Of a DNA stretch of 64,000 bases, positions 52,884-62,935 are shown piece after piece; positions within the stretch are counted from its first letter, which is position 1, and each line of letters opens with the position of its first letter. The stretch lies in assembly GCA_020248905.1 (NCBI GenBank), contig JADCGR010000003.1, forward strand, positions 1-64,000, read 5' to 3'. Both the position numbers and the translations under genes were made by a program. This DNA comes from Curvibacter sp. Its GTDB lineage: Bacteria > Pseudomonadota > Gammaproteobacteria > Burkholderiales > Burkholderiaceae_C. The notes under the pieces were generated by a model. It did no database searches and was not told where the DNA came from. It worked only from the letters and a program-made list of their open reading frames with translations.

Positions 52884-53108
52884 GGAATTCCTTTGGTATC
52901 AGCCCCTGGTGCACCACGCGCGCCAAGGGAGGCGGGACACGGCCCGGCACGAAGCCGGCAGGCAGGCACGCGGCCACCCTGGGCCGCTGGCTGCATGACC
53001 CCGAGTCCGGGGGATGGCAGCCGTGACTTGCACAAGGGGTCGAGAACTGAGGCGAGATTGTACTGATCGGCCGTCGCGGCGCGCGCCGGGCCAGGGCCCG
53101 GGCGTCAG
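52884..53108. other. Intergenic region upstream of ychF
   Basis: No gene is supported. It contains the ychF ribosome-binding site next to 52883 and, on the minus strand at about 53061-53056, a TACAAT that could be a -10 element. Otherwise it is GC-rich without clear structure. Confidence 0.4.
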
Positions 53109-53520
53109 TCACCGCAGACCCATTTCCTGGGCCTCAAGTACTTCATGGGAAGTCCCAAGACCAATAACGCGTACCACCGCCTGCCAGCGATCCAGCTCGG
53201 CCCATACGTGCTGGGCCAATGGCCCGGGCGTGCTGCTGCGGGCCGGGGTCCTGTCCTGCTGGATGTGCGGGCTGATCTCTGGGGCCTGAAGTACCTCGTT
53301 CAGCGCGCGGTTGAGCTGGGCGATCAGGAGTTGAAGCTCCCCAGCGCAAAGAGCGCGTGCCAATGCGTCAACTCGAATCCCTTAACCCCTAGCGACGCGA
53401 GCGTAGGAACACCGGACCTGGCACTGAGGCGCGCCGCACACGCGACCGCCAGCAGCGGCAGCTTGCCTTTGTTCATGTAAGGACGGGCGCTGAAGCGGCT
53501 GGGGTACACCTATTGAGCCC
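53109..53520 (-). pseudogene. Bug-family receptor remnant
   Basis: On the minus strand, 53480-53350 reads GKLPLLAVACAARLSARSGV followed by PTLASLGVKGFELTHWHALFAL, the typical C-terminal lobe of a Bug receptor. A frame change near 53345-53349 leads into ELQLLIAQLNRALNEVLQAP and on to AELDRWQAVVRVIG, the expected C-terminal end, stopping at 53109. The N-terminal two thirds of the gene are absent. It is a decayed relative of the two intact Bug genes in the window. Confidence 0.82.
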
Positions 53521-53762
53521 GCCCGCGCAACAGGGCGCTGCTGGCAGGCGCCGCGCCTGCGTGCTGGAAACCCACCCGCTCACGCAGATCGAACGTCTAC
53601 AGCACCACCTCCGCCGCCAAATGGTGGATGGTGCACTCGCCGCCGGCCACGTAGTCGGCATGCGCCGGCGATGCGGACCGTATTGGCGATATTCCACCAG
53701 CATCCGTTGGAAGCGCCGCGACGGCGACGGCCTTCGGCCAGGGGCATGGCTGCTAAAGGCCG
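53521..53762. other. Decayed stretch without an intact gene
   Basis: Short frames only. A minus-strand frame contains ADYVAGGECTIHHLAAEVVL before a stop, which looks like a protein fragment that I cannot assign. It adjoins the Bug remnant and probably belongs to the same decayed segment. Confidence 0.35.
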
Positions 53763-54677
53763 TCAGTCGAAACGGTAGGAAGCGCGCACCGTCTGCCCCA
53801 CGCGCAGCACATGGTCCACGCCGGCCGTGACGATGGCATTCATGCCGAAGGTCAGGGCTGCGTCCACCCGCGCATCCCGAGGGTAGGTCCGCAAAGCGTC
53901 GCCCACCTCGGGTGAACTGCGGGCTGTGTCGGGATCGATGTCGGGGATGGGACAGCGCGGGCAGGGCTTCACGGGCGTGAGCACAGCCTGGCCCTCGGTG
54001 GTATCGATCTGCAGGGGCCCCACGCGATCCTCGTCGTGCGCCTCCAGGCCTGCCAGCACGACATTGGGCCGGAAGCGCCGGATGTCCACCGGCGCATGCC
54101 CGCCGGCCCGTAGCTTCTCATTGAGCCCGTCCAGCGCGGACTGTCCCAGCACCAGCAGGGGGTAACCATCGCTGAACTGGTTGGGTGCCTTGATGCCGCC
54201 GGTCCATTGCAGGCTGGACAGGCGCTGGTGCTCAGGATCGAAGCGCACTAGGCGGTACCGGGGCGCGCCGGCCCGAGGCAGGCCCTCAACGGTCAGGGCC
54301 AGGAAATCGGTGAACCACTGGGCCGCGATATCGCCCATGTCGTAGGCCGGCACCACATCGTTCCAGACCCTCACCCGGTAGGGCGCCTCGACGGTGTCGA
54401 CCCGCAGGTGCAGCGCCAGCATGCCCGGCGCGCGCAACTCCAGCTCAGTGCCGTCGCGCCTGAACGCGGGCTTCACGAGAGCGAGCCGGGGTTCCTCGCG
54501 CTGGGTGACAAACTCGCCTTCGTCGTCCACCACCATCCACGCACGATCAAGATCCAGACCGGTTTCAGTCAGCACCGCCTCGGACAAGGCGATGCCGGCA
54601 CAGGATTTCACCGGATAGACAAAGAGCTGGGCGATGCGCGCCTCAACCTGGGCGGACTCGGAAACGGGAGCGTTCAC
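53763..54677 (-). CDS. MOSC-domain protein
   Basis: This 304-residue protein combines the MOSC N-terminal beta-barrel domain (IAQLFVYPVKSCAGIALSEA) with a MOSC domain holding PVKPCPRCPIPDIDPDT, whose first cysteine is the presumed molybdenum ligand. Relatives (YcbX, mARC type) reduce N-hydroxylated compounds using molybdenum cofactor. It lacks the C-terminal ferredoxin domain of YcbX, so an external electron donor would be needed. It is divergent from the UbiH-like gene with 74 bases between. Confidence 0.88.
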   Translation of the reverse strand: MNAPVSESAQVEARIAQLFVYPVKSCAGIALSEAVLTETGLDLDRAWMVVDDEGEFVTQREEPRLALVKPAFRRDGTELELRAPGMLALHLRVDTVEAPYRVRVWNDVVPAYDMGDIAAQWFTDFLALTVEGLPRAGAPRYRLVRFDPEHQRLSSLQWTGGIKAPNQFSDGYPLLVLGQSALDGLNEKLRAGGHAPVDIRRFRPNVVLAGLEAHDEDRVGPLQIDTTEGQAVLTPVKPCPRCPIPDIDPDTARSSPEVGDALRTYPRDARVDAALTFGMNAIVTAGVDHVLRVGQTVRASYRFD

Positions 54678-54739
54678 GGCGTGCTTCCTGAAGATTCAAG
54701 ATGAAAGACACCGATTCTGCCTCGGCCCGCCTCGGCTTC

Positions 54740-54745
54740 TACAAT
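54740..54745 (+). promoter_or_regulatory. Putative -10 box of the UbiH-like gene
   Basis: TACAAT is followed by six bases and then the ATG at 54752. The same spacing occurs at 20157-20169 before the iron-transporter ATPase gene. There is no convincing -35 box. Confidence 0.35.
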
Positions 54746-54751
54746 GTTTGC

Positions 54752-55867
54752 ATGCCTCAGGCTCTGGACATCTGCATACGCGGCGACGGCATCGTCGGCC
54801 GCACCCTGGCCCTGCTGCTGGCGCGGGAGCGCCTGCGCGTAGGCATCGTGGAGCAGACGGCTCTACCGGACGCCGGGGCTGATGTTCGTGCTTACGCCCT
54901 GAACCGGGCCTCCCGCGCGTTGCTGGAAAGCGTGCGGGCCTGGCCCGATGACGAACGCTCGGCCACCCCGGTCCAGCACATGCGCGTGCGGGGCGACCGC
55001 GATAGCGTGCTGAATTTCGAAGCTGCCCGGCTGGGCGTGGACGCGCTGACCTGGATCGTGGATGTCCCGGCGCTTGAAGCGCGGCTGGCCGAGGCGCTGC
55101 GCTATCAGCCCCGCATCGAATTGCTGTCTGCGGCTGCCCCGGCCAAGCTCACCGTCGTGTGCGAGGGGCGGGCCAGCAGCACCCGCACCGAGTTCGGCGT
55201 CGATTTTGATGTGACCCCCTACGCCCAGCATGCCCTGGCCACCCGCCTGCAATGTGAGCAGCCCCACGGCCAGGTGGCCCGCCAGTGGTTTGCCCGGGGC
55301 GAGATCCTCGCTTTTTTGCCGCTGGGCGGACCGCAGGGTAACTCCGTGGCCGTGGTCTGGTCTGTTTCCCCGGAGCGTGCCGCGCAGCTGCAGCACTTGG
55401 ACGCGACAGCGTTGTGCGATGCGCTGGGCCACGCGAGCGAGCATGCGCTGGGGCGCCTGAGCCTGGCCAGCGGGCGCAGGACGTGGCCGCTGCAGAAGGC
55501 GCAGGCCCGCCAGTGGTCGGGCCACCGCGACACGGGCGCCTGGGTACTCGCCGGGGACGCGGCTCACAACGTGCATCCGCTGGCCGGCCAGGGCCTGAAC
55601 CTGGGCCTGGCGGATGTGGCCGAGCTCACGCGCGTGCTACACGGGCGCGAGTACTGGCGGGAGGTGGATGACGCAAAGTTGCTGCGTCGCTACGAACGCA
55701 GCCGCAAGGCTGGCATGCTGGCGCTGGACCTGGGCATGGACGGTCTGCAACTGCTGTATGCGCGCGAGGGCGAGGGATGGAGCGCCTTACGCAGCTGGGG
55801 CCTGCTGGGCGTCGAACGCAGCGGCGGAATCAAGCACTGGCTCGCCCGGCAGGCCATGAGTTTTTGA
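54752..55867 (+). CDS. UbiH/UbiF-type FAD monooxygenase
   Basis: This 371-residue flavoprotein has the FAD motif ICIRGDGIVGRTLALLLARE (about residues 6-25; the first glycine region reads R-G-D-G-I-V-G) and the second FAD motif GAWVLAGDAAHNVHPLAGQGLNLGLAD near residue 262, diagnostic for ubiquinone-biosynthesis hydroxylases. The exact ring position it hydroxylates cannot be assigned. The ATG at 54752 is chosen because the family begins there. No ribosome-binding site is present, and a TACAAT (54740-54745) ends six bases upstream, suggesting a leaderless mRNA. The dsbC-like gene follows after nine bases. Confidence 0.88.
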   Translation: MPQALDICIRGDGIVGRTLALLLARERLRVGIVEQTALPDAGADVRAYALNRASRALLESVRAWPDDERSATPVQHMRVRGDRDSVLNFEAARLGVDALTWIVDVPALEARLAEALRYQPRIELLSAAAPAKLTVVCEGRASSTRTEFGVDFDVTPYAQHALATRLQCEQPHGQVARQWFARGEILAFLPLGGPQGNSVAVVWSVSPERAAQLQHLDATALCDALGHASEHALGRLSLASGRRTWPLQKAQARQWSGHRDTGAWVLAGDAAHNVHPLAGQGLNLGLADVAELTRVLHGREYWREVDDAKLLRRYERSRKAGMLALDLGMDGLQLLYAREGEGWSALRSWGLLGVERSGGIKHWLARQAMSF

Positions 55868-55876
55868 AGGACGGAC

Positions 55877-56593
55877 ATGAAGAACACCCTGCACTGGACG
55901 ACCGGCCTGCTGGCCGCCCTGCTGGCCCTGGGCGCCGGCGCCCAGGAAGCCACGATCCGCAAGAACCTGGCCGAACGCCTGCCCCAGCTGCCGGCCATCA
56001 ACGAGGTGAGCAAAACCCCGATCCCCGGTCTGTTTGAGATCCGCGTCAACGACAACGACATCTACTACACGGACGCCGAGGGCAATTACCTGATCCAGGG
56101 CAGCCTGATCGACGTGCGCCAGCGCCGCAACCTGACCGAGGAAAGGGTGGAGAAGCTGCTCGCGATCGACTTCAGCAGCCTGCCCCTCAAGGACGCATTC
56201 ACGGTCGTACGCGGCAACGGCCAGCGCAAGATGGCCATCTTCTCCGATCCCAACTGCGGCTACTGCAAGCGTATCGAGCGCGACCTCGCGCGACTGGACA
56301 ACGTCACCATCCATGTGTTTCTCTACCCCGTGCTGGGCCCTGGTTCCACCGAGAAATCCCGGCTGGTCTGGTGCTCGCGGGACCGCGCCAAGGCTTGGCT
56401 TGATCTGATGCTCAAGGAGCAGATGCCCACCGCCGCAGCCTGTGACACCGCGCCCATCGCGCGCAACCTCGCCTTCGGTCAGAAGCACAAGATCCAGGGC
56501 ACGCCCACACTGCTGTTTGCCGACGGCAGCCGGGTTCCTGGCGCCGTCGATGCGGGCCAGATCGAGAAGCAGCTCGCTGCCACCACCCGCTGA
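55877..56593 (+). CDS. DsbC-family disulfide isomerase
   Basis: This 238-residue protein has a signal peptide (to about AGAQ), an N-terminal dimerisation domain (about residues 25-85) and a thioredoxin fold with the active site NCGYCK near residue 126, plus a cis-proline in KIQGTPTLLFADG. A second cysteine pair is present (VWCSRD and AACDTA), as in DsbC. It reshuffles wrong disulfides in the periplasm. It is probably co-transcribed with the upstream monooxygenase gene and the downstream M61 peptidase gene (15 bases away). Confidence 0.93.
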   Translation: MKNTLHWTTGLLAALLALGAGAQEATIRKNLAERLPQLPAINEVSKTPIPGLFEIRVNDNDIYYTDAEGNYLIQGSLIDVRQRRNLTEERVEKLLAIDFSSLPLKDAFTVVRGNGQRKMAIFSDPNCGYCKRIERDLARLDNVTIHVFLYPVLGPGSTEKSRLVWCSRDRAKAWLDLMLKEQMPTAAACDTAPIARNLAFGQKHKIQGTPTLLFADGSRVPGAVDAGQIEKQLAATTR

Positions 56594-56608
56594 CTTGCGC
56601 CAGCACCC

Positions 56609-58399
56609 ATGCCCACCCGTTCCAGCCGCCCAACGGCCGCCCCTCACTTCCGCATCGAGGCAGCCGACCTGCACGCCCACCTCTACCGCATCGCGCTCAC
56701 GGTCCCGCAGCCCGCTGCCCATCAGCGCGTGGCCTTGCCGGTCTGGATACCTGGCAGCTACCTGGTGCGTGAGTTCGCCAAGAGCCTGCAAGGGATGCAG
56801 GCGCGCCAGAGCGGACGCAGCCTCGCGGCGCAGCAGGTGGACAAGTGCAGCTGGGAAATCGCCTGCGAGCCCGGGCGGCCGCTGGAACTCAGCTACGAGG
56901 TCTACGCCTACGACAACTCGGTACGCTCGGCCTGGCTCGACAGCCAGCGCGGCTTCTTCAACGGCACCAGCCTGTGCCTGCGCGTTGTCGGGCAAGAGAA
57001 CGCGGCGCACGAACTTACACTGCTGCCCGGCGCGGCGCCGACCGACTGGCAGGTCGCGAGCGGGCTGAGCGCAATCAGGGTTGACCGCCGCGGCTGGGGC
57101 CATTACCGGGCCGCCGATTACGACGAACTGGTGGACTGCCCGGTCGAGATGGGTTCCTTCTGGAGTGGCGAGTTCAAGGCGGCCGGCGTGCCACACCGCT
57201 TCGTCGTGGCGGGCGCACCGCCAAGCTTTGACGGCAGCCGCCTGCTGGCCGACGCCCAGCGCATCTGCGAAACCGCGATCCGGTTCTGGCACGCCGAGGG
57301 CCGCGCGACCGGACGCACCGGCAAGCCGCCGTTCCGTCACTATCTTTTCCTGCTCAACGCCACCGACGACGGCTACGGCGGTCTCGAACACCGCAACTCG
57401 ACGGCGCTGATCTGCGGCCGGCGGGACCTGCCGCGCCTCGAGGCCAAGCTGGCCGATGGCTACACCACCCTGCTGGGCCTGATCAGCCACGAGTACTTCC
57501 ACAGCTGGAATGTGAAACGCCTGCGTCCGGTCGAGTTCACGCGCTATGACTACGCGCAGGAGAACTACACGCAGCTGCTTTGGTTCTTCGAAGGTTTCAC
57601 CAGTTATTACGACGATCTGCTGTTGCGTCGTGCTGGCCTGCTCGACGACGCAGCCTATCTGCGCCTACTCAACAAGACCATCAACCAGCTGCACCAGACG
57701 CCGGGACGGCTCGTGCAGTCGGTGGCCCAGGCCAGCTTCGACGCCTGGGTCAAGTACTACCGCGCCGACGAAAACACGCCCAACGCGACGGTCAGCTACT
57801 ACGGCAAGGGCGCGCTCGTGGCGCTCTGCCTGGACTTGAGCCTGCGCGCAGAGAGCGCGCATAGCCTGGACGATGTGATGCGCCTGCTGTGGCAGCGTTG
57901 CGCTGCGGGGCCGATGCGTGAGGAAGACGTGCAGGAGGTGCTGAAAGAACTGACCGGACGCAGCTGGGCGCGCGAGTTCAGGCGCTGGGTCCATGGCACC
58001 GCAGAGCTGCCGCTGCGCGAGCTGCTGTCGCAGCACGGCGTCACTATCCACGAGGAGCCGGCTCAACTGGCCCAGCGCCTGGGCCTGCGCGTGGGAGAGT
58101 CGGGTGGGTCCGTCCAAATCAAGACCGTGCTGCGGGGCGGCGCGGCCGAGCAAGCCGGCTTCGCCGCCGGCGACGAATGGCTGGGCGTGGAAACAGGCAC
58201 CGGGCGCAGCCGTAGCAGCTGGCGCCTGCACAAGCTTGACGACCTGCTGCTTTACGCTGGTGGGAAAAACCGCGTACGGGCGCTCGTGGCTCGGGACCGT
58301 CGCCTGCTGTCACTGGAGCTCAAACTACCGCGCGCGGTATCGACCTGGCGCCTCGCGGCGGGCGAGCGGGCACCGCTGCGAGCCTGGCTGGACGCCTGA
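56609..58399 (+). CDS. M61-family metallopeptidase with PDZ domain
   Basis: This 596-residue protein is a glycyl-aminopeptidase-like M61 enzyme. The zinc motif HEYFHSWNVKRLRP (His294, Glu295, His298) is preceded by DDGYGGLEHRNSTALICGR, the family's substrate-binding G-G-x-E-H segment, and followed by the downstream glutamate in WFFEGFTSYYDDL. A PDZ domain lies in the last 120 residues (LGLRVGESGGSVQIKTVLRG GAAEQAG). No signal peptide is evident. It starts 15 bases after the dsbC-like gene. Confidence 0.92.
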   Translation: MPTRSSRPTAAPHFRIEAADLHAHLYRIALTVPQPAAHQRVALPVWIPGSYLVREFAKSLQGMQARQSGRSLAAQQVDKCSWEIACEPGRPLELSYEVYAYDNSVRSAWLDSQRGFFNGTSLCLRVVGQENAAHELTLLPGAAPTDWQVASGLSAIRVDRRGWGHYRAADYDELVDCPVEMGSFWSGEFKAAGVPHRFVVAGAPPSFDGSRLLADAQRICETAIRFWHAEGRATGRTGKPPFRHYLFLLNATDDGYGGLEHRNSTALICGRRDLPRLEAKLADGYTTLLGLISHEYFHSWNVKRLRPVEFTRYDYAQENYTQLLWFFEGFTSYYDDLLLRRAGLLDDAAYLRLLNKTINQLHQTPGRLVQSVAQASFDAWVKYYRADENTPNATVSYYGKGALVALCLDLSLRAESAHSLDDVMRLLWQRCAAGPMREEDVQEVLKELTGRSWAREFRRWVHGTAELPLRELLSQHGVTIHEEPAQLAQRLGLRVGESGGSVQIKTVLRGGAAEQAGFAAGDEWLGVETGTGRSRSSWRLHKLDDLLLYAGGKNRVRALVARDRRLLSLELKLPRAVSTWRLAAGERAPLRAWLDA

Positions 58400-58409
58400 A
58401 ACGCTCGCG

Positions 58410-58916
58410 TCAACCCTTGGGCATCCGGGCCTCGACTTCAGCGCCAAAGCGGTCGGCTGCGGTCTGGCCCTTGATCCCACGCACGAATTCGTACGCCCGC
58501 TTCATGATTTCTATGAACTGCGGCACGTCTTTGGCCGCCTCCAGGCGCACGCAGAGGTCGTCACCCGCCGGACCCAGTAGTTCAGCCAGCATGCGCGTGG
58601 CCACCGACCGGGCCTTGCCGAGATCGCCGCCGGCAGCCACGGCAGGAACTGTCGCCGAGGCAGCTACGGGCGCCCCAGGGGCTCTGATGGCGGCCACGGC
58701 GCCAGGAACCACCTCGATGAGACCCAGGGCGAGCAGTTGCTCAAGGAGCTGGGCAGATTCACCCATGCCGGTAGCGATGCGCACGAGTTCCTCGCCGCTT
58801 TTCTTGCCGTCAACGGGGATCAGCAACATGCGGAGCTTGCCGGAGACACCGTGTCCACGGGTCGCGATAGCCTCAGCCCCCTTATCAGTCTTCTTGAATA
58901 CAGCTTGCGCGTCCAT
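58410..58916 (-). CDS. Uncharacterised protein with possible winged-helix N-terminus
   Basis: This 168-residue protein starts MDAQAVFKKTDKGAEAIATR. Residues of about 5-70 (GHGVSGKLRMLLIPVDGKKS through LLALGLIEVV) resemble a winged-helix-like domain seen at the N-terminus of small Burkholderiales proteins of unknown role. A linker rich in Ala, Pro and Gly follows (about 72-100), then a helical C-terminal region (RMLAELLGPAGDDLCVRLEA and FIEIMKRAYEFVRGIKG). I do not recognise a named family. It stands alone between the convergent M61 gene and tyrS. Confidence 0.7.
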   Translation of the reverse strand: MDAQAVFKKTDKGAEAIATRGHGVSGKLRMLLIPVDGKKSGEELVRIATGMGESAQLLEQLLALGLIEVVPGAVAAIRAPGAPVAASATVPAVAAGGDLGKARSVATRMLAELLGPAGDDLCVRLEAAKDVPQFIEIMKRAYEFVRGIKGQTAADRFGAEVEARMPKG

Positions 58917-59067
58917 ACAGCCCAACGAGTTGCTTTTTTAATGCGGGGAGTGTTCCATGGCAAGGCAATTCAGCGCCACCGTGTTTCCACTAAGCAATAA
59001 ATAGGCCGAAAACTGACCAGGTCAGGCTCGGGGGCTGCCGCTTCGGCGAGACGCCGGGCTGGACGCA

Positions 59068-60309
59068 TCAGGCAATCAAAGTGACTTTCTTGAACTTGCG
59101 CTTGCCAACCTGCAGCACATAGCTTCCCGCGCCGAGCTTGAGGGCCTTGTCGGCGACCGGCGCACCGTCCACGCGCACGCCGCCGCCATCGATGAGGCGG
59201 TTGCCCTCACCGGAAGAGGCCACCAGGCCCGCCTGCCTGAGCAGGGCTGCGATGCCGGCGGGCCCGGCCTCCAGACGGATCGTCTGTTCCTCGATCTCGT
59301 CGGGGATACCGCCCTTGCTGCGGTTGATGAAGTCCTGCTCTGCAGCCTCGGCCGCCGACGCCGAGTGGAAGCGCGTCGTGATCTCCTTGGCCAGCAGCAC
59401 CTTGATTTCCTTGGGGTTGCGTCCCTGCGCCACCTCATTTTTCAGCTGCGCGATGTTGTCCAGGGACCGGAAACTCAGCAGCGTGTACCAGCGCCACATG
59501 AGTTCATCGCTGATCGACAGCACCTTGGCGAACATGGTGTTCGCGTCCTCGGTGATGCCGATGTAGTTGTTCTTGGACTTGGACATCTTGTCCACGCCGT
59601 CCAGGCCCTCAAGCAGCGGCATGGTCAGGATGCATTGCGGCTCCTGTCCGTGCTCGATCTGCAGGTGACGGCCCATGAGCAGATTGAACTTCTGGTCGGT
59701 ACCGCCGAGTTCCAGATCGCTCTTGAGCGCCACCGAATCGTAGCCCTGCATAAGCGGGTAGAGGAACTCGTGCACCAAAATCGGATTGCCAGCCTTGAAG
59801 CGGTCGTGGAAATCATTGCGCTCCATCATGCGCGCGACGGTGTACTTGGCCGCCAACTGGATCATGCCCATGGAGCCCAGGGGCAGGCTCCATTCGCTGT
59901 TGTAGCGGATCTCCGTCTTCGCAGGGTCCAGCACCAGGCTGGCCTGCCGGTAGTAGGTCTCGGCATTGGCCTTGATCTGTTCCGGCGTGAGCGCAGGGCG
60001 CGTGCTGTTGCGTCCCGAGGGATCACCGATGAGGCTGGTGAAATCGCCAATCAGGAAGATCACCTGATGCCCGAGGTCCTGCAACTGGCGCATCTTGTTG
60101 AGCACGACGGTATGCCCGATATGGATGTCCGGCGCGGTCGGGTCGAGGCCCAGCTTGATGCGCAGCGGCGTGCGCGTCGCTTCCGAGCGCGCCAGCTTCT
60201 GCACCCAGTCGGCTTCCGGCAGCAGCTCCTCGCAGCCGCGCTGCGTCACGGCCAGTGCGGCGCGCACCGGGTCGGTGACGGGAAAAGTCGACACAGAAGC
60301 TTGATTCAT
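59068..60309 (-). CDS. tyrS: Tyrosyl-tRNA synthetase (TyrZ-type)
   Basis: This 413-residue class I synthetase has HIGH-like [20 protein letters not shown], the tyrosine-binding [34 protein letters not shown] ([14 protein letters not shown]) and a C-terminal S4 RNA-binding domain ([20 protein letters not shown]). The combination matches the TyrRZ form common in betaproteobacteria. The ATG at 60309 gives [15 protein letters not shown]. It is divergent from the M23 peptidase gene, 58 bases apart, a conserved neighbourhood together with anmK. Confidence 0.96.
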   Translation of the reverse strand: MNQASVSTFPVTDPVRAALAVTQRGCEELLPEADWVQKLARSEATRTPLRIKLGLDPTAPDIHIGHTVVLNKMRQLQDLGHQVIFLIGDFTSLIGDPSGRNSTRPALTPEQIKANAETYYRQASLVLDPAKTEIRYNSEWSLPLGSMGMIQLAAKYTVARMMERNDFHDRFKAGNPILVHEFLYPLMQGYDSVALKSDLELGGTDQKFNLLMGRHLQIEHGQEPQCILTMPLLEGLDGVDKMSKSKNNYIGITEDANTMFAKVLSISDELMWRWYTLLSFRSLDNIAQLKNEVAQGRNPKEIKVLLAKEITTRFHSASAAEAAEQDFINRSKGGIPDEIEEQTIRLEAGPAGIAALLRQAGLVASSGEGNRLIDGGGVRVDGAPVADKALKLGAGSYVLQVGKRKFKKVTLIA

Positions 60310-60367
60310 AAGGATTTTTTCAGTGCCACCCGAGGGGGTCGATATACTCACGCGATGACCGGAGGCC

Positions 60368-61810
60368 ATGATTCTAAGTGGCGTCCTTTTCACTGTTTCA
60401 CCCCGATCTGGAATCCACTTGCTCAAGCTCGCGCGTACCGCCGCCCTGGAATCAGCCCTGACGCGTCTGCGCCAGGCGCTCGCGCAGCGGCCGCGCAGTC
60501 TTGGGCCGGGCCTGCTGGCCATTGCGCTGCTGGGGGGCGGGGCCTACGCGCTGGCAGCGGCCGTGGTCACCCTAGCGCCTGACCCTGCCCGGCTGCCCGT
60601 GCGCGAGATCGCCGAGGCCGTCACGCCCCTGCCGGCGCCGGATCAGGCCCGGGCGCTGGAAGCCCATCGTTACAGCCTGTACCGCTCGGACATCTCACGC
60701 GCGAACGACACCGCCGAAGCCCTGCTGCGCCGCCTGGGTGTCGACGACGCCGGGGCCGCCAACCATCTGCGCCGCGACCCGCTCGTCCACCGCCATCTGC
60801 TGGGGCGCACGGGTCGGCTGCTCACGGCCGAAGCCAGCGAGCGCAACACCCTTCTCAGGCTGGTCGCGCGCTGGAGCCCGGATGACGACGGCAGCTTCAA
60901 GCGCCTCGTGATCGAACGATCGGGCACGGGCTTTCAGTCGCGCATGGAAACAGCGCCCCTCACGGCTTCCATCCGAATCGCCGGCGCTATCATCGACAGC
61001 TCGCTCTTCGCCTCTGCCGACGACGCCGGCATCCCCGACGCCGTAGCCATCCAGATTGCCGAGATCTTCTCGGGCGATATCGACTTTCACCGAGAACTGC
61101 GCAAGGGCGACCGCTATTCAGTGGTTTACGAAGTGCTGGAGGGCGATGGCGAGCCCCTGCGCGCCGGGCGCGTGCTTAGCGCCGAGTTCGTGAACGCCGG
61201 CAAGGCCTACCAGGCCCTGTGGTTCAACGAAGCGAGTCCCGGCGCAGCGCGCGACGACGGTCGTGCGACCCAGGGGCGCGGTGGCTACTACACCCTCGAA
61301 GGCAACAGCCTCAAGCGCGCCTACCTTGCATCGCCGCTGGCCTTCTCGCGCGTGACCAGCGGCTTCAAGCTGCGCTTTCACCCGATCCTGCAGAAGTGGG
61401 CGGCGCATCTGGGTGTCGATTACGCGGCCCCCACGGGCACGCCTGTGCGCAGCGTGGGCGATGGCGTTGTCGATTTCGCTGGCGTCCAGGGTGGGTACGG
61501 CAACGTGGTGTTCGTGCGGCATCGCAACAACCACGTCACCGTCTACGCCCACCTCAGCCGCATCCAGGTAAGCAAGGGGCAGCGTGTCGAGCAGGGCCAG
61601 ACCATCGGCGCAGTCGGAGCGACCGGCTGGGCGACCGGCCCGCACCTGCACTACGAATTCCGCATCAACGGCCGACATCAGAATCCGCTGGCCGTGACCC
61701 GCAATGGCGAGTCGGTTCCCGTCTCCGCCGCTGCACGCCCGGCTTTCCAGCGCCAGGCTGTCTTGGCACGGCAGCAACTGGCTGCGGCACAGCTCCTGGC
61801 CGCGCGCTGA
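60368..61810 (+). CDS. M23-family peptidoglycan endopeptidase-like protein
   Basis: This 480-residue protein has an N-terminal membrane anchor ([23 protein letters not shown], about residues 45-70), a helical middle domain with an OapA/LysM-like region ([20 protein letters not shown]) and a C-terminal M23 peptidase domain. The latter carries [24 protein letters not shown] (first His and Asp zinc ligands) and [16 protein letters not shown] (H-x-H ligand). It probably hydrolyses peptidoglycan cross-links or activates amidases. GGAGG directly before the ATG at 60368 supports that start; a TATACT lies at 60343-60348. The gene overlaps anmK by one base (TGATG). Confidence 0.9.
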   Translation: MILSGVLFTVSPRSGIHLLKLARTAALESALTRLRQALAQRPRSLGPGLLAIALLGGGAYALAAAVVTLAPDPARLPVREIAEAVTPLPAPDQARALEAHRYSLYRSDISRANDTAEALLRRLGVDDAGAANHLRRDPLVHRHLLGRTGRLLTAEASERNTLLRLVARWSPDDDGSFKRLVIERSGTGFQSRMETAPLTASIRIAGAIIDSSLFASADDAGIPDAVAIQIAEIFSGDIDFHRELRKGDRYSVVYEVLEGDGEPLRAGRVLSAEFVNAGKAYQALWFNEASPGAARDDGRATQGRGGYYTLEGNSLKRAYLASPLAFSRVTSGFKLRFHPILQKWAAHLGVDYAAPTGTPVRSVGDGVVDFAGVQGGYGNVVFVRHRNNHVTVYAHLSRIQVSKGQRVEQGQTIGAVGATGWATGPHLHYEFRINGRHQNPLAVTRNGESVPVSAAARPAFQRQAVLARQQLAAAQLLAAR

Positions 61811-62922
61811 TGCCCATGTCCGAGCTGTACATCGGGCTAATGTCCGGTACATCGCTGGATGGGGTGGACGGTGTTCTCGCCGACTGCAGCAGCAAGCGCG
61901 TGCGCGTCCTGCAGCATGCAGCGCGGCGCTTTCCTCCCGCGCTGTCCGCCGAGCTGCTGGCCCTCAACCGCAGCGGTCCGGACGAGTTGCACCGCGCCGC
62001 GCTGGCGGCAAACGCGCTGGTCAGGCTGTATGCCGAGGTCATCGCCGAGCTTTTGCGCACAGCAGATGTCGCGCCGGCTGCGGTGCGCGCCATTGGCGCG
62101 CATGGCCAGACGGTTCGGCACCAGCCGGGCCAGTGGGACGGCACGGGCTACACCCTGCAGCTCAACAACCCGGCGCTGCTGGCCGAGCTCAGCGGCATCT
62201 GCGTGGTGGCGGACTTCCGCAGCCGCGACGTGGCCGCTGGCGGCCAGGGCGCGCCTCTAGTGCCGGCCTTCCACCGGGCCCAGTTCGGGCGTGGGGACGA
62301 AGTCGTTGCCATACTGAACGTGGGTGGAATTGCCAACCTGTCAGTTCTGCAGGCGGGCCGCGTGCTCGGTTTTGACTGTGGTCCAGGCAACGCCCTGCTC
62401 GATCACTGGTGCGCGCTCCACACTCGGCAGCCCTACGATGCCGAAGGCCGCTGGGCGGCGAGCGGACGTGTGAATGAGCCCTTGCTGCAGGCCTTGCTGC
62501 AGGAGCCCTACTTCGGGCAAGCACCGCCCAAGAGCACGGGCCGCGATCTGTTTCATGCAGACTGGCTGGCGCAGCGCCTGTCTGGAGCCGGTCCGGTGGC
62601 GGCGGCCGATGTCCAGGCCACGCTGACCGAGCTCAGCGCGCGGGTCTGTGCCCGGGACCTGCAGCGCCTCGGCCCGGGTTGCCGGCAACTCTACGTCTGC
62701 GGCGGGGGCGCGCTGAACCTGGAGCTGATGCGCCGCCTGCAGGCCCACCTCCCGGAGGTCCGGGTCGAAAACTCGGCGGCAGCCGGCCTGCCAGCGCTTC
62801 AGGTGGAAGCCGCAGCCTTCGCCTGGCTCGCCCAAAAGGCACTGATGAGGGAAACAGGCAGCCTGGAAAGCGTCACGGGCGCCCGTGGCGCCCGTGTGCT
62901 TGGAGCGGTCTATCCGGCCTGA
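61810..62922 (+). CDS. anmK: Anhydro-N-acetylmuramic acid kinase
   Basis: This 370-residue kinase recycles anhydro-MurNAc released from peptidoglycan. It starts YIGLMSGTSLDGVDGVLADC, the AnmK signature, and has AIGAHGQTVRHQP, VVADFRSRDVAAGGQGAPLVPAFH, LNVGGIANLSVL and FDCGPGNALLDHW. The start overlaps the stop of the M23 gene, so cell-wall hydrolysis and recycling genes are coupled. A second ATG two codons later (61816) is an alternative. Confidence 0.96.
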   Translation: MPMSELYIGLMSGTSLDGVDGVLADCSSKRVRVLQHAARRFPPALSAELLALNRSGPDELHRAALAANALVRLYAEVIAELLRTADVAPAAVRAIGAHGQTVRHQPGQWDGTGYTLQLNNPALLAELSGICVVADFRSRDVAAGGQGAPLVPAFHRAQFGRGDEVVAILNVGGIANLSVLQAGRVLGFDCGPGNALLDHWCALHTRQPYDAEGRWAASGRVNEPLLQALLQEPYFGQAPPKSTGRDLFHADWLAQRLSGAGPVAAADVQATLTELSARVCARDLQRLGPGCRQLYVCGGGALNLELMRRLQAHLPEVRVENSAAAGLPALQVEAAAFAWLAQKALMRETGSLESVTGARGARVLGAVYPA

Positions 62923-62935
62923 GCCGGACCGTTGA

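Noticed and set aside
61219-61809. Extended N-terminus of AnmK
   Set aside because: It overlaps the M23 gene in another frame; the AnmK signature begins right at the ATG at 61810.
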